5,466 nucleotides of DNA from Rhodobiaceae bacterium (GTDB lineage: Bacteria > Pseudomonadota > Alphaproteobacteria > Micropepsales > Micropepsaceae): the NCBI GenBank assembly GCA_009885515.1, contig VFKO01000044.1, forward strand, positions 1-5,466. Reading direction: 5' to 3'. This document shows, piece after piece, positions 1 to 5,466 of the stretch; the first letter of the stretch is position 1; the number at the start of each line of letters is the position of its first letter. Below the pieces are notes generated by a model that saw only the letters and a list, made by a program, of their open reading frames with translations, did no database searches and was not told the origin of the DNA. Position numbers and translations under genes: made by a program.

Positions 1-37
1 CGTCATCCCGTTCGTCTAACGGATACGGCTCCGCCTT

Positions 38-88
38 GTGAATCCCTCAGCCCAACTTTCCGTTGCACCTGAGATAATTTTGATTCAC
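38..88. repeat. Nested imperfect inverted repeat downstream of the PNPOx-fold gene
   Basis: GTGAATC (38-44) is matched by its exact reverse complement GATTCAC (82-88). Inside it CTCAG (46-50) is matched by CTGAG (69-73), so both arms could stack into one interrupted hairpin with an 18-nt loop and an 8-nt AT-rich bulge. It begins 5 bp past the stop codon of the minus-strand gene, so it could act as a 3' end structure or weak terminator. There is no U-tract on the minus-strand side, and only a loose T-rich stretch on the plus side. The repeats are seen directly; any function is inference. Bases 1-37 show no gene that I can support. Confidence 0.35.
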
Positions 89-92
89 TTGT

Positions 93-662
93 TTATGCAG
101 GCTGCCTAAGCGGCGCCGCTGCCGCCTCGACTTCGGCCAGTGTAAATCGCTGCGTGATGTGCTGCGGGCAATTCCAATCGAAGGCTTCGACGTCGATTAG
201 GAATCCGCGTTCTACGCGCGCGCGGTAGTCGGCCACCTCCAGTTTCGCCAGCGTCACCGCATCCTCCCCGCCGATCAATCTCGCGCGTCCGAAAATCTTC
301 AACCGCGCCTTGTTCGGATAGTCCATGAAGAACAAAGACACCCGGTTGTCCGTCGTCACGTTGCCAACGCTGACATATTGTCGGTTGCCGCGAAAATCGG
401 CGAAACCCAGCGTCGTCGCGTCGAGCACGCGCACGAAGCCGACCGGGCCGCCGCGATGTTGCACATAGGGCCACCCAGTTTCGCCGACGCTCGCCATATA
501 AAAACTGTCGTGCGCACCGATGAATGCCGCCTCACGCGGGCTGAGCGCCACATTCATCGACTCCCCGCCTTCGCGTTGGGCATAGGCGCCGCGACTGCCC
601 ATCTGCTCTTGGACCCGCTTCACCGTATCGGTGAACGCAATCTCGCCAAATCGATGTCCCAT
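93..662 (-). CDS. Pyridoxamine 5'-phosphate oxidase-fold flavin-binding protein (PPOX class)
   Basis: A 189-residue soluble protein of the PNPOx-like split-barrel fold, in the group of probable FMN-dependent enzymes often annotated as pyridoxamine 5'-phosphate oxidase family. The start MGHRF and the stretches FYMASVGETGWPYVQHRGGP (53-72), TLGFADFRGNRQYVSVGN (84-101), FFMDYPNKARLKIFGRAR (111-128) and the C-terminal FDWNCPQHITQRF (161-173) are the usual blocks of this group. The barrel and its FMN contacts lie roughly in 40-130. Family members bind flavin and are thought to reduce small molecules or cofactors; the substrate here is unknown and vitamin B6 synthesis is unlikely to be the role. 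The start is supported by an AGGAGGT Shine-Dalgarno at 667-673, four bases upstream. The gene follows the AhpD-like gene in the same direction across 63 bp and is probably cotranscribed with it, which suggests a shared redox or detoxification task. No signal peptide or membrane segment is seen. Confidence 0.88.
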   Translation of the reverse strand: MGHRFGEIAFTDTVKRVQEQMGSRGAYAQREGGESMNVALSPREAAFIGAHDSFYMASVGETGWPYVQHRGGPVGFVRVLDATTLGFADFRGNRQYVSVGNVTTDNRVSLFFMDYPNKARLKIFGRARLIGGEDAVTLAKLEVADYRARVERGFLIDVEAFDWNCPQHITQRFTLAEVEAAAAPLRQPA

Positions 663-725
663 AGATACCTCCTCACACGTTCGAGAGAGTGCGGCGCACG
701 CCGATCACAGGCGCGCGCCCTCCGC

Positions 726-1271
726 TCAGGCTGCTTGCTTCAACGCGATCTTCGGAAAGTCGATTTCGATCTGTGTCGCCTTGCCGATCAGATTGGTGAA
801 GATGTTGAGGGCGACGTGCGAAATGATCTCCATAATCTCGCCGTCCGAGTGTCCGGCGCTGCGCACCGCATCGAACTCGCCCTTCGTGACCTCGCCCACA
901 TTCTTGACAAGCGCGCGAGCAAAGGCAAGCGCAGCTCCAGCCTTAACGTCCGACGACGTTGCATTTCGGTTTGCCAAGATCTCCGCGTTGTCGAGACCGG
1001 CCTGGCGCCCAATCGCCGTGTGCGCCGACACGCAATACTGACAGGCGTTCTGCTCAGCAACGGAAAGCGCGATGCGTTCGCGCGTTTTCGCATCCAATTC
1101 GCCGTTCTCCGCGATGTGATACAGGCCTAAAAAGCCCTGCAACGCTGCTGGCGACGTTGCCAGCGCGCGGATGAAATTCGGCGTCGCGCCGAGCTTTGAC
1201 TGCACCGTGTCGAGCAACTGCTTAGCTTGGCCCGTTGCGGTTTCAGGATTAACGACTTCAATACGTGACAT
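726..1271 (-). CDS. AhpD-like carboxymuconolactone decarboxylase-family protein (peroxidase-related)
   Basis: A 181-residue, mostly helical cytosolic protein of the CMD/AhpD superfamily. The redox centre is EQNACQYCVSAH (73-84): Cys77 and Cys80 form the CxxC, His84 follows, and Glu65 (TRERIAL) lies 12 residues before the first Cys. These positions match Glu118, Cys130, Cys133 and His137 of mycobacterial AhpD, which reduces peroxides or recycles AhpC. True gamma-carboxymuconolactone decarboxylase lacks this CxxC, so the decarboxylase name is only a family label. The N-terminal block with GATPNFIRALATSP (28-41) is typical of peroxidase-related members, and the length is close to AhpD (about 177). 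The ATG at 1271 has a strong AAGGAG at 1279-1284, seven bases upstream. It is the first gene of a probable two-gene operon with the flavin protein, and is read divergently from a LysR regulator with a well-formed operator between them. No ahpC is in view, so the physiological partner is unknown. Confidence 0.9.
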   Translation of the reverse strand: MSRIEVVNPETATGQAKQLLDTVQSKLGATPNFIRALATSPAALQGFLGLYHIAENGELDAKTRERIALSVAEQNACQYCVSAHTAIGRQAGLDNAEILANRNATSSDVKAGAALAFARALVKNVGEVTKGEFDAVRSAGHSDGEIMEIISHVALNIFTNLIGKATQIEIDFPKIALKQAA

Positions 1272-1304
1272 AAGGCTTCTCCTTGGTGATAGCGTTGTGC
1301 GAGA

Positions 1305-1329
1305 GCTTCATCGCTTCCGCCGATGAAGC
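1305..1329. promoter_or_regulatory. Probable LysR-type operator in the divergent intergenic region
   Basis: GCTTCATCG (1305-1313) and CGATGAAGC (1321-1329) are exact reverse complements around a 7-bp spacer. At the core, 1310-1324 reads ATC-N9-GAT, which includes T-N11-A (T1311, A1323), the classical LysR-family recognition pattern. The dyad centre is 46 bp from the ATG of the AhpD-like gene and 91 bp from the GTG of the regulator, a place from which both could be controlled. A partial direct echo of the right arm, GATGAGCC, lies at 1334-1341 and might belong to an activation site. On the plus strand TTGACC (1342-1347) resembles a -35 box for the regulator, but I see no matching -10. The symmetry is seen; binding by the adjacent regulator is inferred. 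Confidence 0.7.
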
Positions 1330-1393
1330 CGAAGATGAGCCTTGACCACGGCCTTTAGAACGTGTGGCCTCGGCAATTGATTGTTCCGCAAAC

Positions 1394-1400
1394 AGGAAGA
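1394..1400 (+). promoter_or_regulatory. Shine-Dalgarno that fixes the LysR start
   Basis: AGGAAGA ends seven bases before the GTG at 1408. The frame is open further upstream, to a TTG at 1381, but this Shine-Dalgarno and the standard LysR N-terminus (MDRFHELQVF) both favour the GTG. Confidence 0.7.
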
Positions 1401-1407
1401 ATGCCGC

Positions 1408-2355
1408 GTGGACCGCTTTCACGAACTCCAAGTCTTCGTCGCCGTCGCAGATAAGGGCAGCTTCGCCAAAGCCGGCGCGAAACTTCGCATCAGTCCGCCC
1501 GCAGTCACGCGCACAATCTCCGGCCTCGAAGATCGCCTTGGCGCACGCTTGTTCAACCGCACGACGCGCAGTCTCAGTTTGACCGAACCCGGCGCGCGCT
1601 TTCTCGAAAGCGCACGCCGCATACTCGCCGACCTTGACAGTTCGGAAATGGGCGCGGCGGGCGAATCCGGCATGCCGACGGGTCATTTGACGATCGGCGC
1701 CTCGGTCACCTTTGGGCGCGCCGTCCTTGCCCCCCTGATGACGCCATTCCTGAAGGCGCACCCGCGCATCACGGCTTCCATCGTTCTTCAAGATCGCGTC
1801 GTCGACCTCATCAGTGACGGCATAGACATAGCCATTCGCATCAGCAACTTGCCCGACTCTTCGCTCGTGGCCCGTCGTCTGGGAGAGGTGCGGCGCGTTT
1901 TGGTCGCAAGCCCCGCCTACCTCGCCAAGCGCGGCACTCCCGCGCATCCCAGCGATCTGAAACTCCATTCGATCGTAGCCTTCACCGGCCTCATGCAGAA
2001 CCGCGAATGGCGTTTTCTCGACGGCAATGCGACAAACAGAGTGCAGCTCTCGCCCACGCTTGAAATCAACGACGCGGTAGCGGCTATCGCCGCCGCCGAA
2101 GCCGGCGACGGCATCACGATTGCGCTCTCCTACATGGTTGCCGAAGCGATCGCGGCGGAAATACTGGCGCCTGTCCTCGAGGAGTTCACGCCGCCCCCCC
2201 TACCCGTGCATATGGTCTATCCGCAAACCACGATCGTAGCGCCCAAAGTGCGCGCCTTCGTCGACTTCGCCGCCCCACGATTGAAGATGCGGCTAGATGA
2301 ACTTGCCCTGGCGAAATCCATCTCGGCCAAAACGCGCAAACGAAGCGCCGACTAA
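1408..2355 (+). CDS. LysR-family transcriptional regulator
   Basis: A 315-residue regulator, within the usual 290-330 of the family. Residues 4-59 form the winged helix-turn-helix: FHELQVFVAVADKGSF leads into the recognition region SPPAVTRTISGLEDRLG (29-45), then LFNRTTRSLSLTEPG. The linker helix follows, and the periplasmic-binding-like effector domain runs from about residue 90 (HLTIGASVTFGRAVLAPLM) to about 295, with the usual DIAIRI strand. The overall style is the CrgA-like subgroup. From this GTG the protein contains no cysteine, so it cannot sense oxidants by an OxyR-type disulfide; a small-molecule ligand is more likely, though unidentified. It is divergent from the AhpD-like/flavin-protein pair, with a LysR-type operator in the 136-bp gap, so it very probably controls that pair and perhaps itself. 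The tail from about residue 295 is basic (Lys/Arg-rich) and extends past the conserved domain. The family assignment is firm; target and effector are inferred or unknown. Confidence 0.93.
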   Translation: MDRFHELQVFVAVADKGSFAKAGAKLRISPPAVTRTISGLEDRLGARLFNRTTRSLSLTEPGARFLESARRILADLDSSEMGAAGESGMPTGHLTIGASVTFGRAVLAPLMTPFLKAHPRITASIVLQDRVVDLISDGIDIAIRISNLPDSSLVARRLGEVRRVLVASPAYLAKRGTPAHPSDLKLHSIVAFTGLMQNREWRFLDGNATNRVQLSPTLEINDAVAAIAAAEAGDGITIALSYMVAEAIAAEILAPVLEEFTPPPLPVHMVYPQTTIVAPKVRAFVDFAAPRLKMRLDELALAKSISAKTRKRSAD

Positions 2356-2376
2356 CTAGCTCCACGGCGCGATTTT
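2345..2376 (+). terminator. Weak terminator-like dyad at the LysR stop
   Basis: GCGCCG (2345-2350) pairs with CGGCGC (2365-2370), and GATTTT follows. The stem is GC-only but just 6 bp, the loop is 14 nt, the T-run is only four bases, and the left arm overlaps the last codons of the regulator. The position is right for ending LysR transcription, but the match to an intrinsic terminator is poor. Confidence 0.22.
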
Positions 2377-2775
2377 CCGGGCTTCCAAACCACCGGAACC
2401 GAAGCTCCGCGCTCCAACGCCGCCGCCAGTTTCTTCGGCGGTCGCAAATCGAAATCCCTTTCCAGGCGGCGGCCTTCGCTTTGAGCCTCGCATTGTTCGG
2501 CATGGTTCCAGCTCTGGCATACCAAGCGCGACCGTCGAGTTCGCAGTACAGTCACTTTGTGCGCTCAAAATGAGCTGGTTTTACCGAAGGGAACCGCAAT
2601 CCATGCCACGGTGTGATCAAGAATCAAGACGTGCGTTCAAAGAATCGCCAGCCGCGCTATAAGACGAAGCTACTCCTTGCCAAGTCAAAAAGCCGCGAAA
2701 CTCTTTCCCCGGACCAAAGATGATTGCGAATGGGTCAATTCGCCGCCCACCGGTCAAGAAATGATTTAGACGCCC
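2356..2775. other. Intergenic region of about 420 bp without a convincing gene
   Basis: It lies between the 3' ends of the convergent LysR and peptidase genes and needs no promoter for either. On the minus strand a 67-codon frame (2352-2555, GTG start) ends in a plausible-looking stretch, FDLRPPKKLAAALERG, but it has no Shine-Dalgarno, resembles no family that I know, and its 5' half looks non-coding. It may be a decayed gene end or chance. The part from about 2560 to 2775 is visibly poorer in GC than the flanking genes and has stops in all frames. It contains a short dyad, GCTCA-AAA-TGAGC (2563-2575). I recognise no RNA gene, repeat family or insertion sequence end. Confidence 0.6.
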
Positions 2776-4866
2776 TCAATCCATCAGCTTCTGCGCCAAA
2801 TACACATAGTGCCGCGCCCAGCGCTTGGCGTTGATGGCAGGGTCGGCATCGTTCGAGTGCCCGCCAAAAATGTTCTCGAAATACAAATACGGCGCGCCCA
2901 ATTGCGATAACCGCGCCGCATACTTGCGCGCATGCCCCGGATGTACGCGATCATCTTCCGTGTTGGTCGTAATGTAGGGTTCCGGATACTTCACGCCCGG
3001 GCGCAATTTTTGATACGCCGAGTACCGGGATAAAAACGCCCGGTCTGCCGCCACATCCGGATTACCGTACTCCGCCACCCAGGACGCGCCAGCCGGCAAT
3101 TTATGATAGCGCAACATATCAACCAGCGGACTCTCAACCACAACCGCATTGAACAAATCCGGACGTTGCGTCATCGACACCGTCATCAGCACGCCACCAT
3201 TTGATCGCCCATAAATTCCAAGCCGCCGCGGGCTTGTGATTTTGCGCGCAATCAGATCCTCTCCTACCGCCGCAAAATCATCGAACGCCCGTTGCCGGTT
3301 TTCGCGCAAGGCCGACTGGTGCCACGCAGGTCCGAACTCACCGCCGCCACGTATATTGGCCGTCACAAAGGCACCACCGCGTTCCAGCCACAGCTTCCCC
3401 ATCTCCGGCATATAGACCGGCGGCTTTGACAGCTGGAACCCGCCATAGCCGAACAACAATGTCGGCGTTTGACCATTGGCCTTGGCCTTCTTTGCCCGAA
3501 CCAGGAAATAGGGAATCTTCGTTCCATCCTTGGACGTCGCCCAATGCTGCTCGACGATATGCGCACCCGCTTTGAATTGGGCCGGCATCGCTGCAATTTT
3601 CTTCACGCCGCCGCTGATCGCATCGGCCGCCCAAAGCCGCGTCGGTTCCAGAAAACTCTCCGACGTCACGAACAGCAGCGAACCGGACTTTTGCGCTGCC
3701 CGCACCACCAGGTTTGAATGCGTGGGCAGGGTCAGCCGTGATCCCCTCCACCTTCCACCCTTGCGCGCATAAACCTCGATAGCGCCTTTCACATTATCAA
3801 GCATCTGCAACACAATGCGATCACGCGTAGAATTCACCGCATCAATCGTTTGCGACGGTCCGGGCTTGACAATAAGACTTGATGCCTTTGCAGCAGTGGC
3901 CGCATCCTGCGATACGGCGGCCAAATCGATGGCAACCAGTGATCCCGCTTCATACCCGTTCCACGCTGTCTGGAACGAGAAGATCAACTGCCCATCGGCG
4001 AATGTACGCAGCGCCGTATGCTGCGGCAGCGGTAACTTGACCGGCCGCTCTCCATCCAGCAAATAGAACTCGGCCTCAAAGAACCCCACCCGCCGCTCGG
4101 CCAGCGTCGCTACGAGCTTCCCGTTCGCATCGCGCAACACGCGTGGCGAAACCACCGTATCCTTGCGATCGCCACGAAACACCACTTGCGCCGTCTCAAT
4201 CGCCCCACCACGCTTGAGCATTCTCAGCACAAAAGGATAACCCGACTCTGTCGCATCGGCCTCGCTCAACGCCCGGGCGACAATTAAAGTGTCCCTGTCC
4301 ACCCACTCAACCGTCTGCTTGGCGCGATCAAGTTGAAAACCGCCTTTGGCAAACACCTTTGACACGGCGTCGAATTCACGAATCTCAACCGCGTCCCCTC
4401 CACCATCCGACAGAAGCACCAGGCACAGACGATCCTCCGGCGCCAGACAATCGACCCCCTTGAGGAACCAGTTCCGGCCTTCGGCCTTCGACAACGCATC
4501 CAGATCAAGCAAAGTCTGCCACCGCGCCCGGCCCGAGCGGTATGACTTCAACGACGCGTGCCGCCACACCCCGTGCGGATGCGCCTCATCCTGCCAAACA
4601 TTATCGACGCCTTCAGCACGGAACTCCGGAAGGGCGATCCGGTCCTTCGCCGTGAAAATCGCAAGCGCTTGGGCGCGGTAAGTCGCATAGCGCTTGTCGC
4701 CCTCAAGCCGCGCCAGCGACTTGGCATTCTCCCTCGCAACCCAGGCCAGCGCCTTCTCGCCGTGCACGTCCTCAAGCCACAAATTCGGATCGTCTTCCGC
4801 CACCGTCGCTGAAACACACGCCACCAAACTGAGCGCGACCGCTGCTGAAACCAGAAAACTTTGCAT
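2776..4866 (-). CDS. Exported prolyl oligopeptidase family serine peptidase (S9A)
   Basis: A 696-residue peptidase that should cleave after proline in short peptides. Residues 1 to about 23 form a hydrophobic export signal. The beta-propeller that restricts access to small substrates spans about 60-420, and the C-terminal alpha/beta hydrolase about 430-696. The triad is Ser555 (GRSNGG), Asp638 (NTEDDRVHPG) and His670 (FGGHS), almost in register with Ser554/Asp641/His680 of porcine prolyl oligopeptidase. Tyr474 (oxyanion, GYGGF), Phe477, Trp596 (proline-stacking) and Arg640 match Tyr473, Phe476, Trp595 and Arg643, so prolyl specificity is likely. The ATG at 4866 is chosen for its Shine-Dalgarno at 4875-4880; an in-frame GTG at 4890 would add eight residues. 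The signal has no Lys/Arg in its n-region, and contains LVAC (a possible lipobox, Cys17) as well as a possible signal peptidase I site after TVA. The location is thus periplasmic or lipid-anchored. It is divergent from the DUF169 gene; a role in peptide scavenging is inferred. Confidence 0.93.
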   Translation of the reverse strand: MQSFLVSAAVALSLVACVSATVAEDDPNLWLEDVHGEKALAWVARENAKSLARLEGDKRYATYRAQALAIFTAKDRIALPEFRAEGVDNVWQDEAHPHGVWRHASLKSYRSGRARWQTLLDLDALSKAEGRNWFLKGVDCLAPEDRLCLVLLSDGGGDAVEIREFDAVSKVFAKGGFQLDRAKQTVEWVDRDTLIVARALSEADATESGYPFVLRMLKRGGAIETAQVVFRGDRKDTVVSPRVLRDANGKLVATLAERRVGFFEAEFYLLDGERPVKLPLPQHTALRTFADGQLIFSFQTAWNGYEAGSLVAIDLAAVSQDAATAAKASSLIVKPGPSQTIDAVNSTRDRIVLQMLDNVKGAIEVYARKGGRWRGSRLTLPTHSNLVVRAAQKSGSLLFVTSESFLEPTRLWAADAISGGVKKIAAMPAQFKAGAHIVEQHWATSKDGTKIPYFLVRAKKAKANGQTPTLLFGYGGFQLSKPPVYMPEMGKLWLERGGAFVTANIRGGGEFGPAWHQSALRENRQRAFDDFAAVGEDLIARKITSPRRLGIYGRSNGGVLMTVSMTQRPDLFNAVVVESPLVDMLRYHKLPAGASWVAEYGNPDVAADRAFLSRYSAYQKLRPGVKYPEPYITTNTEDDRVHPGHARKYAARLSQLGAPYLYFENIFGGHSNDADPAINAKRWARHYVYLAQKLMD

Positions 4867-4874
4867 ACCCAAAC

Positions 4875-4880
4875 CCACCT
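4875..4880 (-). promoter_or_regulatory. Shine-Dalgarno that fixes the peptidase start
   Basis: On the minus strand AGGTGG ends eight bases before the ATG at 4866. The in-frame GTG at 4890 lies only two codons after a TAG stop and has no comparable site, so the ATG is preferred. Confidence 0.6.
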
Positions 4881-4950
4881 GTTCCGCCACAACCTAGCGG
4901 CCTTCTCCCTGATCGTCCATCAAGCCCTCGCTCACGCCTGCATGACCCGC

Positions 4951-4956
4951 TAGAAT
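4951..4956 (+). promoter_or_regulatory. Candidate -10 box for the DUF169 gene
   Basis: TAGAAT matches TATAAT in five of six bases and lies 33 bp upstream of the GTG at 4990, in the 123-bp gap between the two divergent genes. No good -35 box is seen at 16-18 bp spacing, so this is tentative. I could not pick out a promoter for the peptidase on the other strand. Confidence 0.25.
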
Positions 4957-4978
4957 TCAACATGCTTCTCCCAACCTC

Positions 4979-4982
4979 GAGG
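4979..4982 (+). promoter_or_regulatory. Shine-Dalgarno that fixes the DUF169 start
   Basis: GAGG ends seven bases before the GTG at 4990. The frame is open back to a TAG at 4951-4953 but contains no ATG there, which makes this GTG the best start. The site forms half of a 10-bp perfect palindrome, ACCTCGAGGT (4974-4983). Confidence 0.55.
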
Positions 4983-4989
4983 TCCGCCC

Positions 4990-5466
4990 GTGCCTGATGA
5001 CCCAACGAACTACCAGTCCCTAGTCGACGACCTGAATGCCCTGCTGCGTCTCAAAACCACAGTCATCGGCATGAAAATGTTCGAGAGCGTCCTGGACATG
5101 GAAGCCATCCCGCGCATCCGCCGCCCCAAAGCCGTTCACACCACCGACCAGATCGTCTCCATGGCTTCGCGCCTGAACTGGACCGTCGGCATAACCGCTG
5201 AAGACCTCGCCGGCGCGCAATGCCGCGCCGTCATCGGCCTGACAGCCCAAGACGACGAATGGCTGAGCGGCAAATCCTATGTCGGCGTCTGGCACGAAGA
5301 TGCAGCCTCCGCCCGCGCCCGGCAAGAGGCACTCGCCGTCGTGCCCTTCGGCAAATTCAAAGCCATGGCCGTCTCCCCGCTTGCCGCAGGCAAACTTGAT
5401 CCGCCCGACATCTGCCTCGTCTACGCCACGCCCGGCCAAATGATCATCCTCATCAACGGCCTGCAG
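4990..5466 (+). CDS. DUF169 family protein, 3' end cut by the window
   Basis: The first 159 residues of a DUF169 (COG2043-type) protein; members are usually about 220-270 residues, so roughly the last third is missing. Visible family blocks are LLRLKTTVIGMKMFE (18-32), the region from IPRIRRPKAVHTTDQIV to SRLNWTVGITAEDL with AQCRAVIGL (76-84), PFGKFKAMAVSPLA (119-132) and PPDICLVYATPGQMIILING (138-157). There is no signal peptide or membrane segment, so it is probably cytosolic. The function of DUF169 is not established. Many members carry conserved cysteines; Cys78 and Cys142 are present here, while the spot where I recall a CQ motif reads TTDQ (51-54), an impression from memory. It is divergent from the peptidase across 123 bp, and nothing else in view hints at its role. 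The window ends exactly on a CTGCAG (PstI) hexamer, which may be chance. Confidence 0.82.
   Translation, partial: MPDDPTNYQSLVDDLNALLRLKTTVIGMKMFESVLDMEAIPRIRRPKAVHTTDQIVSMASRLNWTVGITAEDLAGAQCRAVIGLTAQDDEWLSGKSYVGVWHEDAASARARQEALAVVPFGKFKAMAVSPLAAGKLDPPDICLVYATPGQMIILINGLQ

Noticed and set aside
692..720. GC-rich dyads (CGGCG-CA-CGCCG and GGCGCGCGCC) between the two minus-strand redox genes
   Set aside because: The loops are too short or absent and no U-tract follows, so there is no good case for a terminator; such palindromes are common in GC-rich DNA.
378..1130. Long plus-strand open frame across the PNPOx-fold and AhpD-like genes
   Set aside because: It runs antisense across two genes with clear family motifs and strong ribosome sites; its own product is Arg/Ala/His-rich with no recognisable domain, as expected of a GC-rich shadow frame.
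726..1271. Role as gamma-carboxymuconolactone decarboxylase in protocatechuate breakdown
   Set aside because: The CxxC-x3-H redox motif points to the AhpD-like branch, and no other aromatic ring-cleavage genes are present.
1381..1407. Nine-codon upstream extension of the LysR gene from a TTG
   Set aside because: The Shine-Dalgarno AGGAAGA lies inside this stretch and serves the GTG at 1408, which gives a standard LysR N-terminus; the extension would hold the protein's only cysteine.
1258..1968. Long minus-strand frame antisense to the LysR gene
   Set aside because: It overlaps the conserved LysR helix-turn-helix, the operator and the start of the AhpD-like gene; the translation resembles no family and is explained as a shadow frame.
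2563..2582. GCTCA-AAA-TGAGC followed by TGGTTTT as a plus-strand terminator
   Set aside because: The stem is only 5 bp with a 3-nt loop, the T-run is broken, and it lies over 200 bp past the LysR stop.
5020..5439. Minus-strand frame opposite the DUF169 gene
   Set aside because: The plus strand has recognisable DUF169 blocks and a ribosome site; the reverse product is Gly/Asp-rich with no known pattern.

Overview
The window carries five protein-coding genes in two divergently oriented pairs or groups, separated by a long non-coding gap. It looks like chromosomal DNA of a GC-rich proteobacterium, most likely an alphaproteobacterium. This is judged from base composition, dense Shine-Dalgarno-led genes, GTG starts and protein style; no rRNA or marker gene fixes the genus. 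I see no mobile element, CRISPR array or complete RNA gene. It reads as ordinary chromosome, not as a dedicated accessory island.

Left half (about 1-2355): a LysR-type regulator (+ strand, 1408-2355) is transcribed away from two minus-strand genes. The first is an AhpD-like carboxymuconolactone decarboxylase-family protein with an intact E/CxxC/H redox centre (726-1271). The second, 63 bp further on, is a flavin-binding PNPOx-fold protein (93-662). Between the regulator and the AhpD-like gene is a perfect 9+9 bp inverted repeat that contains the classical LysR operator pattern ATC-N9-GAT. The simplest reading is a small LysR-controlled operon for peroxide, electrophile or other redox detoxification, with the regulator probably also controlling itself. 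The inducer is unknown.

Middle (2356-2775): about 420 bp without a convincing gene, lying between the 3' ends of the convergent LysR and peptidase genes. It holds at most weak terminator-like dyads and a short unconvincing reading frame.

Right half (2776-5466): a large exported prolyl oligopeptidase of family S9A (minus strand, 2776-4866) has a complete catalytic triad and the proline-pocket residues of true prolyl oligopeptidases, behind an N-terminal export signal that could also be a lipobox. About 120 bp away and divergent is the 5' part of a DUF169-family gene (+ strand, from a GTG at 4990), cut by the window end. DUF169 has no established function, so this is the least understood coding region here.

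The two halves do not obviously work together. I did not find strong evidence for a previously undescribed system. The best leads are the well-formed LysR operator, the redox operon it appears to control, and the peptidase/DUF169 pair.
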